From NCBI RefSeq assembly GCF_024679245.1, contig NC_090174.1, positions 45,838,688 through 45,902,687 on the forward strand: a stretch of 64,000 bases of DNA, given 5' to 3'. Shown one piece after another: positions 49,777 through 62,212 of the stretch (within the stretch, counting starts at the first letter, position 1; each line of letters starts with the position of its first letter). This DNA comes from Pseudorasbora parva (lineage: Eukaryota > Chordata > Actinopteri > Cypriniformes > Gobionidae). The position numbers and the translations under genes are program-made. A model generated the notes under the pieces. It was not told the origin of the DNA. It ran no database searches and worked only from the letters and a program-made list of their open reading frames with translations.

Positions 49777-49839
49777 ATCATACACACTTGCTCAGCTGCC
49801 CCACACCATCATACACACTTGCTCAGCTGCCCCCACACC
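49777..49839. repeat. 31/32-bp direct duplication spanning the tbx5b stop
   Basis: The unit 'catacacacttgctcagctg' plus flanks occurs at 49777-49807 and again at 49808-49839. The second copy has one extra C. The tbx5b stop TGA (49825-49823) lies inside the second unit. Confidence 0.85.
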
Positions 49840-52800
49840 AGCTATTTGGTTGTTGGTTTTGGCTGAATGATCGGCTGCAAGCATAAAGCGAGAGATCAGT
49901 CATCATGCAGTGTGACTGGACACCCACCTCACAGGTGTATTGCGGATACAGTTCCTGAGAGAGGTCATTGGTGGGACCAAAAGTACCACCCATTTCTTTA
50001 GCATAAGAAAAACCTTGGTACGTTGTGCTGTCTGTATAAGATGCCCACCTGAGGTCCTCCATGCCTGCCTGAGAGCTTCCGTACATGCAAGGCTGGTGCT
50101 GTGGGATGTCCATACTGCAGGGGGCATTGTTCACAGGGGCCGCGTCCGGGGAGAGCTGGCATGTGAAGAGGTGGTAGGTGGGGTCATGAGTCGGAGGGGT
50201 TTCAGTGAGGGTGTGGTCACCTGCAGAGAAAATAAACCTGGATTCAATCATTCCAGTAAAGACAAGGCAAACAAGAGCTGAAATTTGCATTTCTGCTTTA
50301 AAAGAGTTGCTCACTTTTTTGGGTTTACATAGTTGCTGCTTGCTCAGAAGCCTGCTACAGACCTTTTGAATTAATAATAACATGCATCCAGGATGTCAAA
50401 AAGTTTACAGAGTGCTCTCTGCTGCATACAGAACACCGTCTAGACAACAAAAATGACAAGGAAGATGCTGGCTCCTAAAATAAAACATTTAGGAGCCCAA
50501 TTTAGACTGTAAGTAAAATTAATAATAAAATATAGCTGCAAGCAGCCATTATCGGGGCCAAGCGCAAAGAAGAAGACAAGACATGCCAGCATGGCTGGAA
50601 GTCTCAAGCCAACTGCAACAATGAGCCATTAAGGACCTATTAAGTTGATTTTAGGCAAAATAGCAGTCAAATTTTAAATACAGTCAATAATAATGGTTTA
50701 ATGGTTTATCACTTTCGACCAATAGGTGTCACTGTTACGAAACTGATGTGGTTTAGTCAGATTGAGATGACAATGACACATGCAAAGTTTGGTGTCAATA
50801 TGTCAAAGCATTGCAGAGATACAGCCTCAAGAGTAATTTTTGCATCATGGCTCAACTCTGTTGCAGTGGTATATGAAAACTGTTTTGTCTATCAATCCGA
50901 AATCCATAAGTATTTGTCAGCATGGTCTGAAGACGATACGGATCAATTTTGGTGAAAATTGGACAAACGGTCTAGGATGAGTTTGAAAAAGTAGGTTTTT
51001 AACAAATAACAAGACGGAGGACAGATAGGTTTGCAAAATATGGCACAATTGGTATCCATGTTCTCGGCATGAGCCATTGACTGTATTATGACCAGTTTCA
51101 TTACAATGGGTTAATTTAATCAAAAGTTATTCGCATTTCTGTACATTTTATTACAACTTTTGACCACAAGGTGGCGCTACCCCGAAACTTTTTGAGTATC
51201 TTCAGGACATGGAGCGGAAGACACATACCGAGTTTTGTAACGATACGCTAATGCATTCTTAAATTATAGCATTAGCATTTTAAACCATAATACTGCATTG
51301 AAGTCAATGGGAATTTCATGTTTTGTTTTATTATAGCGCCACCAAGAGGCACAATCCCACCAATTTTTTTATGTGTCCTCATAGTGAGCCCATACATATG
51401 TGTGTCAAGTTTGGTGAAAATATCTCATTTTGTTTTGGAGTTATAGACATTTATATGAAAAAACACGTAAAAAAGGACTGACACCTGACTTTGATTGGAT
51501 TTTACTACCCCTTACTATCAATATTTTGAGATTTGGGCATTAGCGTATAGCTATCGACCTATGTTTCCGAACTTCTGAGGCTGGTTTCGTCTCGATCGGA
51601 CTAGCGGTTTCGAAGATATCAGCAAATGTTTTTTAAGCACTAAATTACAACTCTGCGCAAACCATATGCCGAAACCTGGCAAGTCTGGTATCGTTGGAGT
51701 CGGCAAGGATTCAGGAGACCAAAAAACACACTCCCATCAAAATATGTCAACCACACCCAAAGTTATAAGCGTTTGAAAAAAAAAATTCTCCACTAGGTGG
51801 CGCTGTTTCGAAACTTCTCAGGCTACTTCAGGGCATCGTGGTGATGACCCATACCAAGTTTCGTAACAATCCGTTCATGCGTTCATAAAATACAGCATTT
51901 TTGCACATAATTCAAAATGGCCGACATCCAAAATGGCCGACATGGTAAAATTGGATATCAGTCGACTCGGCATGACGCCCTGAATCTAATGAGACCAATT
52001 TTATGATTTTTGGATAAACGGTTCAGAAGTTATAAGCCAAAATATGCATTTTTCGTATCTCCGGACCAGTAGGTGGCGCTGCGCCGAAACGCTGCATGTT
52101 GCTTCAGGTCATGCTTGTGATGACATGTACCAAGTTTGGTTTGAATACGATAAAGCGTTGTGGAGATATAGCCTTTAGTGTGTTTTTGCAACCTCCACGT
52201 AAAATTTGTTTGTGCGTTTATTGAAAACGATTGGACGAATCAACTTGAATTCCATAACTTTTTGTCAACATGCTCTGAAGATGATCTGTTTCAATTTTCG
52301 TGAAAATCGGAGCAACGGCCTAGGAGGAGTTCGAAAAAGTAGGTTTTTCAGAAAATTCAAAATGGCGGGAAAATTTGCATACCGGAAAATGACATCATAG
52401 GGTGAAATCGAATCGGCTTGAGCCAAGGAATCCGATGAAAAAAGAATTTTGTTTCTAGCCCTTAGGGGTCAAAAGTTATAAGCATAAATATGAGTGAAAC
52501 TTTGGACAGGTGGTGGCGCTAGAGGGATTGAGTTAGAGGCACCAAATTTGCTATAGTGACAGCTCAGACTGGCCTCTATGAGTGTGCCAAATTTCACAAC
52601 TTTTTACCATACGGTTCTATGGGCTGCCAGAGACTCCTATGGCGGAAGAAAAAGAAGAAGAAGAAGCAGAATAATAATAATAGGAACACTAACGATTTCA
52701 ATAGGTGCCTCCGCACCTTCGGTGCTTGGCCCCTAATAATAGGAACACTAACGATTTCAATAGGTGCCTCCGCACCTTCGGTGCTTGGCCCCTAATAATA

Positions 52801-55800
52801 GGAACACTAACGATTTCAATAGGTGCCTCCGCACCTTCGGTGCTTGGCCCCTAATAATAGGAACACTAACAATTTCAATAGGTGCCTCCGCACCTTCGGT
52901 GCTTGGCCCCTAATAATAGGAACACTAACGATTTCAATAGGTGCCTCCGCACCTTCGGTGCTTGGCCCCTAAATAGCTGCAAGCAGCCATTATCGGGGCC
53001 AAGCGCAAAGAAGAAGACAAGACATGCCAGCATGGCTGGAAGTCTCAAGCCAACTGCAACAATGAGCCATTAAGGACCTATTAAGTTGATTTTAGGCAAA
53101 ATAGCAGTCAAATTTTAAATACAGTCAATAATAATGGTTTAATGGTTTATCACTTTCGACCAATAGGTGTCACTGTTACGAAACTGATGTGGTTTAGTCA
53201 GATTGAGATGACAATGACACATGCAAAGTTTGGTGTCAATATGTCAAAGCATTGCAGAGATACAGCCTCAAGAGTAATTTTTGCATCATGGCTCAACTCT
53301 GTTGCAGTGGTATATGAAAACTGTTTTGTCTATCAATCCGAAATCCATAAGTATTTGTCAGCATGGTCTGAAGACGATACGGATCAATTTTGGTGAAAAT
53401 CGGACAAACGGTCTAGGATGAGTTTGAAAAAGTAGATTTTTAACAAATAACAAGATGGAGCACAGATATGTTTGCAAAATATGGCAAAATTGGTATCTAT
53501 CTTCTCGGCATGAGCCAATGAATGTATTATGACCAGTCTCATTACAATAGGCTAATTTAATCAAAAGTTATTAGCATTTTTGTACATTTTATTACAACTT
53601 TTGACCACAAGGTGGCGCTGCCCCGAAACTTTTTGAATATCTTCGGGACATAGAGCGGAAGACACATACCGAGTTTTGTAATGATACACTAGTGCATTCT
53701 TAAATTATAGCATTAGCATTTTAAACCGTAATACTGCATTGAAGTCAATGGGAATTTCATGTTTTGTTTTATTATAGCGCCACCAAGAGGCACAATCCCA
53801 CCAATTTTTTTATGTGTCCTCGTAGTGAGCCCATACATATGTGTGTCAAGTTTGGTGAAAATATTTCATTTTGTTTTGGAGTTATAGACATTTATATGAA
53901 AAAACACGTAAAAAATGACTGACACCTGACTTTGATTGGATTTTACTACCCCTTACTATCAATATTTTGAGATTTGGGCATTAGCGTATAGCTATCGACC
54001 TATGTTTCCGAACTTCTGAGGCTGGTTTCGTCTCGATCGGACTAGCGGTTTCGAAGATATCAGCAAATGTTTTTTAAGCACTAAATTACAACTCTGCGCA
54101 AACCATATGCCGAAACCTGGCAAATCTGGTATCGTTGGAGTCGGCAAGGATTCAGGAGACCAAAAAACACACTCCCATCAAAATTTGTCAACCACACCCA
54201 AAGTTATAAGCGTTTCAAAAAAAAAATTCTCCACTAGGTGGCGCTGTTTCGAAACTTCTCAGGCTACTTCAGGGCATCGTGGTGATGACCCATACCAAGT
54301 TTCATAACAATCTGTTCATGCGTTCATAAAATACAGCATTTTTGCACATAATTCAAAATGGCCGACATCCAAAATGGCCGACATGGTAAAATTGGATATC
54401 AGTCGACTCGGCATGACGCCCTGAATCTAATGAGACCAATTTTATGATTTTTGGATAAACGGTTCAGAAGTTATAAGCCAAAATAGGCATTTTTCGTATC
54501 TCCGGACAGGTAGGTGGCGCTGCGCCGAAACGCTGCATGTTGCTTCAAGTCATGCTTGTGATGACATGTACCAAGGTTGGTTTGAATACGATAAAGCGTT
54601 GCGGAGATATAGCCTTTAGTGTGTTTTTGCAACCTCCACGTAAAATTTGTTTGTGCGTTTATTGAAAACGATTGGACGAATCAACTTGAATTCCATAACT
54701 TTTTGTCAACATGCTCTGAAGATGATCTGTTTCAATTTTCGTGAAAATCGGAGCAACGGCCTAGGAGGAGTTCGAAAAAGTAGGTTTTTCAGAAAATTCA
54801 AAATGGCGGGAAAATTTGCATACCGGAAAATGACATCATAGGGTGAAATCGAATCGGCTTGAGCCAAGGAATCCGATGAAAAAAGAATTTTGTTTCTAGC
54901 CCTTAGGGGTCAAAAGTTATAAGCATAAATATGAGTGAAACTTTGGACAGGTGGTGGCGCTAGAGGGATTGAGTTAGAGGCACCAAATTTGCTATAGTGA
55001 CAGCTCAGACTGGCCTCTATGAGTGTGCCAAATTTCACAACTTTTTACCATACGGTTCTATGGGCTGCCAGAGACTCCTATGGCGGAAGAAGAAGAAGAA
55101 GAAGAAGAAGAAGAAGAAGAAGAAGAAGCAGAATAATAATAATAGGAACACTAACGATTTCAATAGGTGCCTCCGCACCTTCGGTGCTTGGCCCCTAATA
55201 AATGTGGATTCTTTTGTTTAAAATATTTGTATTTTTTAATTTATGACCTGGATGATGAGTTTACTATTGTCTTTTTAGAGCTGATTTACAGAAGGATTGA
55301 ATTTTGTTTGCATTACTGAATCATTTTCCTGTTTAAAGCTGCTTTGATAAAGCGCTTATAAAAAGGTGACTTTTTTGAGACATTTTACATGAGACGTCCA
55401 CAACGACATTTAACAAGATGATATCTGAGCATTTTTTTGCGATAAAATTTTTTAATAATTCCAAAGCAAGAATGGTCAAAAAAGTACACATAATAAATAT
55501 AAAAATCTAGAAAATCTAATAATGACTTATAAATGATTTATTCTCATTTTTAAATGCCACAAACCTTGGAGCAACTATATCAAAACTACATTTGAGTAAA
55601 TAAAACTTACATTCAGGATATATCATATTATTACACAAAAATTCAGCTTCTTTGTTTTGCACTATGTACCTGAAGTATCGGAGCAGGTGTAGCCTGGACT
55701 GGGCTTTTGTGTCACAGTGTACTCAGTCCGAGAGAGACAGTCAGGAGACGGTGGAGCAACACGCTGCCTTGCAGTAGTACGTGGTACAAGTGGATACTCC

Positions 55801-58484
55801 TTACTGTGAAAAAGGGCAAAATAGGCATCAGACACAGACAAAATTTGAGAAAATTATGTTTAGAGAAAACCTCAAAAGCTATATTCGGGAAACTGCAGAA
55901 TCCAAGTGAATCATGGTACTTTTAGGGGAGGAGTCACAAAATACTGGCACTAGGGTTGATAGATCAGGGTGTTAAAAGAGAGAGAGCAGTCTGATGATTT
56001 GCATTGGCACACTGGAGCGGCGAGGGTAAGGGATATCATTTGCACAGTACTGATCGTTTCTAATTAAATTGCTAAGCTAAGAGACAATTACAGTAGCTAA
56101 AAATCTTCTCTATACCCCCTTTCTAATCTGACTCATTTGTCTTTCTCTCTGTTTTCTCTCCCTCTCTCTCAAAAATGCATTTATTCAGACACACACACAT
56201 TAGCCCTTCAGTGACCTCTCTGTGTGACAGTGTGTTGTGCCGCTCTGCTCTTAATATTGTTACACTATAAATATCCCTCTCTTGTGTGTCACATTCAATA
56301 CTGTCAACATGCAACACAAGGCTTTGACTTTTGTTCCCAAACCCTGCTAGTTAAAGTACAACATATTCTCTGTGTATCTAAAACAACAACATTAGTGGCC
56401 ACGAGAGGCAACACACGACAACACACGATGACATGCAGGCACATACAACATACAAAAATAAAGACTGAAAAAAAAAAACAGTACATTAGTGATTCATCAT
56501 AACTCACATACACAAACTGTTATGGTGAAGTTATGATCTACTAAAGGAAAATATGTTTGCGTGTGGACATGCATATGTATTTATATGTTTAAAATATGTG
56601 CGCTCCACCTTGGCGTGCGGGACATGCGATGCAATTCGATATCGTCATTTCCACGGAAACCTTTAGCAAATGGATTATTCTCAATCTTCATCTGAGTGAT
56701 CTAAAAACAAAAGAGGATTAAAGATGAGCACTGCTGCTGTCTGCAAATCTATCCATTTATTTATGATCATAGGGGTCCTGCTGCTTACTGTGTGATTCTG
56801 GTAGGAAGTTACAGCGATGAAAGTCGTCTCAGGAAAGGAGTGTGTGCAGAAACTTGTGTTGCTGGAGCCAAAACTGTTCCTCTCGTCTGCCTTCACGATG
56901 TGCAAGCGAGGTTGGTATTTATGCATGGAATTTAAAATGATCTGCAGCAGACAACAGGAAGAGACGTGTCCAGTTCAATGAAACTGAGGTGGAAACCTGT
57001 GGGGAGTTTAATCACGCTCATCACAAAATTAAATAACCCATTCAGTCTCATTGACATCATTACTGACATGTCCGAAAGGGTCCAGGTGGTTGTTGGTGAG
57101 TTTAAGCTTCTGGAAAGAGACGAGTTGTCTCATCCAGTGAGCTCCTGAAGCCGGTGAGTCTGGGTGCACATACAGCCTGCCTGGAATCGCCGGCTCAGCT
57201 TTACCACTGATGGACCTGCAGAGCAGATAGGAGTGGGTTAGTCAACTTTAAAGCAGATAAGGACTTTCTGTCTGCTCCACAATTCTAAGATAAAAGTTCA
57301 GAAAATGAGCTTCACAGTTTTTCTGTTTGGATCCTCCACTCACTAAACAACATAACCTAACCAAGGCTCATAATTACATAATTCATATATCATTTCACAA
57401 CAACCCTTTCTATTCATTATTATTTATTATGTATCTCTTTCTCTTTGCATTCCTCCACACATTGATTTAGCTACATCTCTCTTTTTCATTCAGCTCAGTA
57501 GCCTTTCATACAATAATTAAACTATTAAATTATGAACATTAATATTACATTTAACATACATTATAATTTATTAATTTCACTACAGTTCTTACCATCTGTT
57601 ATCTGCAAATTTATACCGATGCTCGTCAGCTGAAATAATGTCCATCAATAAGATATATTTTGCTTTGGGATTTAGGCCTGTTACCTTCACTTTGTAGCTG
57701 GGAAACATTCGTCTGTAAAAGATTAATGATGCATTAAAGAGAGCAAACAACAAATAATAATAATAAAAATACATAGGCCTACATATAGGCTACAACAACA
57801 ACAACAACAACAACAATAATAATAATAATAATAATAATACAATGGATTGTATTGTCTTGTTTGTCTCTGTGCACTGGAACATGTTCCTGATCAATGAATT
57901 CATTGCATGTAAAGAGCTTTTTTATTCTTCAAAATAGCCTAAAACAACAATTTAAACAGCTAAAGACCCTGAAACTATTATAGAGATATCATTTTGTAAT
58001 CAATTTATATTTTGTTCAAATTGTGACCCACTCTAATTAAAAAGGGATTGGATTCATTTGGAAATAAATCAAACCAAATATTTTCTGGTATCTGCAGCAT
58101 TTTTTAAAATGATGTCAGAGTTTGCCCTGTTTCTGTCTCGTGTCCTCCAAGGGTTCTTTGCTTCTGCCCAAAACATTTTTTTCACACAGAGTGAGCTGAT
58201 AATAGGCCTATTCAATATTACAAGGCAAAAAAATATTTTCGATCTATGACAGAACCAAGAAAGAAAAAAGTCACTCACCGGCCAGCTTTGGTGATGATCA
58301 TCTCTGTAGAGACATCATGAAATTTCGCCCAAAGATCTCTCTCGTGCAAATAAACTTTAATTCCCTCCATACCCTGCACTCGAGGAACGGCGAAAAGAAG
58401 GGGAAAATGGAAATTAAAGCTGCTTTTGAAATTGTAATTTTTTCTGTCTAAAGTTGACAAATATAACAAACATATTATAATAAA

Positions 58485-58520
<36 letters not shown>

Positions 58521-59128
58521 TAAATAAATAAATAAATAAAAATGCGTTCCCTGTATAGCTTATATATGAAAAATGTTAAAATAGTCGAGTTAATAATAAT
58601 AATATCAAATTTGAAAAAACAAAGAAAGAAAAAAAAAAAAACAATGCGTGTAGGCTACATTTCGAAGACAGCCATAACAACAGACGACCTAAATACACGT
58701 AGCCTATACGTAGTCTACATACACGTATAGGCCTAATGCACTCATGTATAAATTAATGTGATGCTACAAAAATGTCTGTTTGTTTTGTAGGCTGTTATTT
58801 ATTCCTTTTTATATACTTTATCTTTATCTGAATATATACGAACACTAAACAATTCCCACTTAAAATAAATAACAACACCACCAATAATAATAATAATCAC
58901 AAAATGTACAAAAAAAACAAAGCAAAATCTTACAGCAGAATTTTTAAATTACATTCTGCACGTGCACAGACAGTCATGGCTGACCTGTTGGGTGAGTTGA
59001 GTTTGCAGTGGCGGCGACCCGGTTTTGCTCCGCCCGTGATGTCCGGAATCTTTATCGTTCTTGAATTCCATCGCTGGTGAATCGCCGCCAGAACACGACT
59101 GTAGAGATCCGAACTCCAAATCCGCCAT
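49823..59128 (-). CDS. tbx5b: T-box transcription factor 5, b-type paralogue
   Basis: Nuclear T-box activator for heart and forelimb/pectoral fin development. Exons, 5' to 3': 59128-58985, 58373-58279, 57712-57593, 57215-57068, 56941-56789, 56700-56609, 55803-55670, 50220-49823. Phases agree and the product is 427 aa (human 518). The first ATG at 59134 would add MD; I chose MADLEFGS because TBX5 begins MAD. The T-box spans about residues 50-240, with [39 protein letters not shown] and NPFAKGFRG intact. Differences from mammalian TBX5 include [31 protein letters not shown] and QNHTITQMK, where a Lys becomes Thr. [16 protein letters not shown] matches the TBX5 post-T-box segment, favouring TBX5 over TBX4. 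The last exon keeps a CMYGSSQ block but lacks the usual LSPHQYH-type end. This divergence points to the b copy. That is an inference. Confidence 0.93.
50532..52972 (+). mobile_element. Helentron-like repeat, copy 1 (with five 59-bp terminal units)
   Basis: Unclassified 2.44-kb repeat in the last tbx5b intron. It starts ATAGCTGCAAGCAGCC, which holds the palindrome GCTGCAAGCAGC, and then GGGGCCAAGC at 50554-50563. It ends in GCACCTTCGGTGC (a 5-bp stem, 3-base loop), TTGGCCC and CTAA. GCTTGGCCCC at 52960-52969 is the exact inverse of the 5' GGGGCCAAGC. A GAA/AAT microsatellite precedes the 3' hairpin. Hairpin, CTRR end, subterminal inverted repeats and internal microsatellite recall Helentron/HINE elements. 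No Rep/helicase is encoded, and open frames up to 84 codons show no domain. Confidence 0.6.
52675..52969 (+). repeat. 59-bp unit repeated five times
   Basis: Units start TAATAATAGGAACACTAACG and end GGTGCTTGGCCCC. Each contains a complete copy of the 3' hairpin and subterminal inverted repeat. One unit has a G-to-A change ('aacaatttc', about 52870). Copy 2 holds a single unit. Confidence 0.92.
52973..55198 (+). mobile_element. Helentron-like repeat, copy 2 (directly abutting copy 1)
   Basis: Begins at the base after the CTAA of copy 1 and is nearly identical to it. Equivalent points at 50701/53142, 52206/54647 and 52556/54997 are all exactly 2441 bp apart, so no net indel separates them over that stretch. 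Scattered substitutions occur, for example around 53440-53540. Copy 2 has a longer (GAA)n (55086-55128) and only one 59-bp terminal unit. Confidence 0.65.
55200..55669. other. tbx5b intron 7, 5' part
   Basis: Unique AT-rich intron sequence between the repeat pair and exon 7. No exon seen. Confidence 0.5.
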
Positions 59129-59210
59129 ATCCACGTTTGAGTTTAACTACGGTGAACTTAAAAGATGCGCAAAGCAAAATGGTAGAATGTTTTCAGCAGG
59201 TGATCTCCAG

Positions 59211-59218
59211 ATTTTATA
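59211..59218 (-). promoter_or_regulatory. Candidate tbx5b TATA box
   Basis: TATAAAAT on the minus strand, 83 bp before the ATG. If used, it gives a roughly 50-nt 5' UTR on exon 1. Tbx5 genes often have extra 5' non-coding exons, so this may be secondary. Confidence 0.3.
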
Positions 59219-61470
59219 CCAATAATCAAACACACAAAGAACAATGTTCTCTGAAAATGCGCACAAACGGCTGATATCTTTAAATTCCTGTTAAATGTTA
59301 GAAGATAGAAATAATTTTGCCTTGATAAAAAAGTTTCGCGTTTTCCGCTTTTTTGCGTTCGATTGAGAAGATTTAGGACAGAATAATAGTGAAGGTTTTT
59401 GGCTGAAAATGCAAAACGTTTATTAATAATACCTATATAAATAGTCTATATGGACTGTTGGAAAATCGCAATTTGCAGGCTGCTATGTAGAAAATATTTA
59501 TTTATTGCTACAGAATCCAAATACTAAAAAAGGCCAACATTTATTTTCTCTGTAACCTGTATTTTCCTCGCATATAGGCATAGCCTACTCGGATTTTTGA
59601 TGTCTCTTACCTCATTTTTTAAAGAGCTTTTCGTTGCTGAATTAATTCCGAAACATTTCAAATTCGTCTCCACTGATTTGTTATGAAGTTTCTCCAATAG
59701 GCATATATTTTTATCTACTTGAAAACAAATAAGAATATTAGCAAAAGCGTTTAGAACGTTTTAATTTCGATTCTGCTCTCTCTCAGACACCTTGCTCTGT
59801 CCTTTCTGCCGTGTCTCTCTTTTCTCAGTCCATCCATTCTCTCTCCCATTAGCTTGCATGCCTCCTATGTCGTCACACCTTTTTCATTCACACACTCATG
59901 ACACGCCACGTCCAAATACACACACGGCGACAAAATGTACAATAAACCCCATATTTCGCGAACTCCTCTTTTCCTCCATAGGCGAGCTATCTTGTCCTGT
60001 GCTTCCCAAATAAAAAATAAAAATGGAAGAACAAGCCCCAGTAGCGTAAGAAAAGAAATTCACTGTACTCACATTTATGGTGCAGAATTTATGCTTAGGC
60101 TGCAAACTGTGAGGTAAAAAATAGGCGCTTGTCAGTCAACATCACTGCGCGCTACGGCTGCGCGCTGCGGGGTTAAAAGTTGAGGAGGTCGAAAGGAGGT
60201 AACTAGGCGATGGCTCTGTCCTCTTTCTCTGTTCGAGTACGTATTTTTTTGTTTTGCTGGTGATAGAAAACAAAATTCCCTCACTGATAACTCATAAACT
60301 GATAAATATTATTTGATCCGTTTAATGTAGGCTACGCGATATGTGTCCAAGCACGCGCGTTCTCTGTCACTCGTCCACACCAAAACAGGTTTCTATAAAT
60401 AAGACAAGTGGATGATAACAGAATAGCTTGGACTACTGATCCGTGGGAACAGTTCTCGTTAAGATAAGACGGTAATCCCGCACGCAGTCGTGTGACGAGA
60501 TAAAGTCAGGACATCACGGAGAGCGCGAGTTTGACGCCGCGCTCGTGACTCGTCGTCGGTATTTGGATAAAGCCCTGTTTAATGTGACTTCGACAAACAA
60601 GATATTTTGGCAAATCTGTTTTCCGCACAATTATTTAAATAAGGACTATTATTTTCAATGTTGTTTCTGCTCAGTGACAGATGAGTGAACTTATATCTCA
60701 TTGGTTGTTGTGGGCTGCCAGCCAGAATGGACGTATAGACAGTTAGGGTCTCTAAACCAGATCTCAAAAGCTTTCTATTTTTTATTGAAAATAAATTAAT
60801 GCAGGCCATGATTCATATAGGGAAAATATTCAAAACATTAACAATATCAGTTGACACATACTGCGCTTGTATTATAGTCTACTTCTGTTTAATAAGGTCT
60901 ACATGTAATGTGCACTGCTTTTAGAGCGCCATGTAGCCAACGGAAGTGACGCCTTAATATCCAATTAAATATTTATGTTGGTGAAACCATAAAAAGGTGA
61001 AAAGGCATTAATGAAGTTACATAAAAATGAAAAACAAGCAGGTGTAGAGTTTATACATGAAATGCTTTACTTATTCTGTATTCAGACAATACAGTCGTCA
61101 GTATTTTTTTCCTTCATTAAGGCAAACGGCATAAACCCATCAAATCAAGCTCTGCCATCTCACATACATACTGCTCCAGTGTAAGCTGTAGGATAGTTAG
61201 GTGTATTATCGCAGATCTCGCTTAAGTAGCATGGGAAAAAAGAAACCTACTTCAAGGACAAACACACTGACCCACACAGAAATAAGCAAGAAACAACAAA
61301 AATATGGTTCAGTGAGCTGATTGTTCAGGCCAATTCCACAGTAGCCACTTAGTAATGTTTTCAGTCTAATCTGAAGGGCACTTCACAGATCTGCGCTCAA
61401 GCAGACAATAATGCTGCCTAACTGTAAACATGAATAAACATAAAAGAAAACATTTTAACACAACTATTTG
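59219..61470. other. tbx5b upstream region
   Basis: 59.2-60.6 kb is less AT-rich and has GC-rich blocks around 60130-60180 and 60475-60560. It contains GATAA motifs, for example near 60416, 60461 and 60500. Consistent with promoter/enhancer DNA; no exon supported. 60.6-61.4 kb is plain AT-rich sequence. Confidence 0.4.
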
Positions 61471-61473
61471 TAC

Positions 61474-62212
61474 TTTATTTTTAAAAAATGACCTAATTTG
61501 TCCACTCAGATCTTGGCCTTCGCCCTGTCAAAACACCTTGAAAATGTAAAAAAAAAAAAAAAAAAAAAACTGAAAAAAAACCCCCCACCATAAAACTAAA
61601 ACCTGAGAAGATAAACAAAAGTGAAAAAAATCCAGCTGCCATAACAATGGCAATCTAAAGGGGTTTAACCCATCTTTAATATTTTCCAATCTTGCCACAT
61701 GTTAGTAATTAGATTCTACAACAAAACTAAGATGTTAGAAAACTCAAACATCCATCGTACCTTTAAGTTACATACCAGTAATACATTTTTCAGATTTAAA
61801 ATAAAAAAACAAAAAAATCCAGTTTTACAGGATATTTTCCATTATAAGCTGTTTTTTTTGTATAATTGTTGGTTTTAAATTGTTTCTAAGGAAATAACAG
61901 ACAGACTAACATGCAAGTAACATTTACATAACAGTGGGACGGGTGACATTTGCTGAGTGGAGAGTAGATGGAAATCAAGAAGATAGGAGTATTGAATTAT
62001 TACATATCGCAATGCTCTTGGGGGGAAAAAGGTGAGTCAGCACATGCAGCAAAAGGGGGAAGGCTTTCATTCTTTTCATTCACCGACCAGGATATGTCTT
62101 AAACGATGCGTGAGACTCTTATGTGCAACAGACCCACCAATGGTTTTTCATCATGTGAGTCTGTACACTGTGATGATGTGTGAAGAGATGATGTTATGCA
62201 TGTATGTGCCCG
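61474..62212 (-). other. Probable prps1 3' UTR
   Basis: The region follows the PRPS stop codon. An AATAAA (minus) at 61479-61474 would end a 0.74-kb 3' UTR. It includes A-rich runs near 61550. The extent is inferred from the signal alone. Confidence 0.35.

Noticed and set aside
50701..53396. Identical 84-codon frames at 50701 and 53142
   Set aside because: They repeat only because the whole 2441-bp element is repeated. No domain, and third positions are not favoured among the few differences seen.
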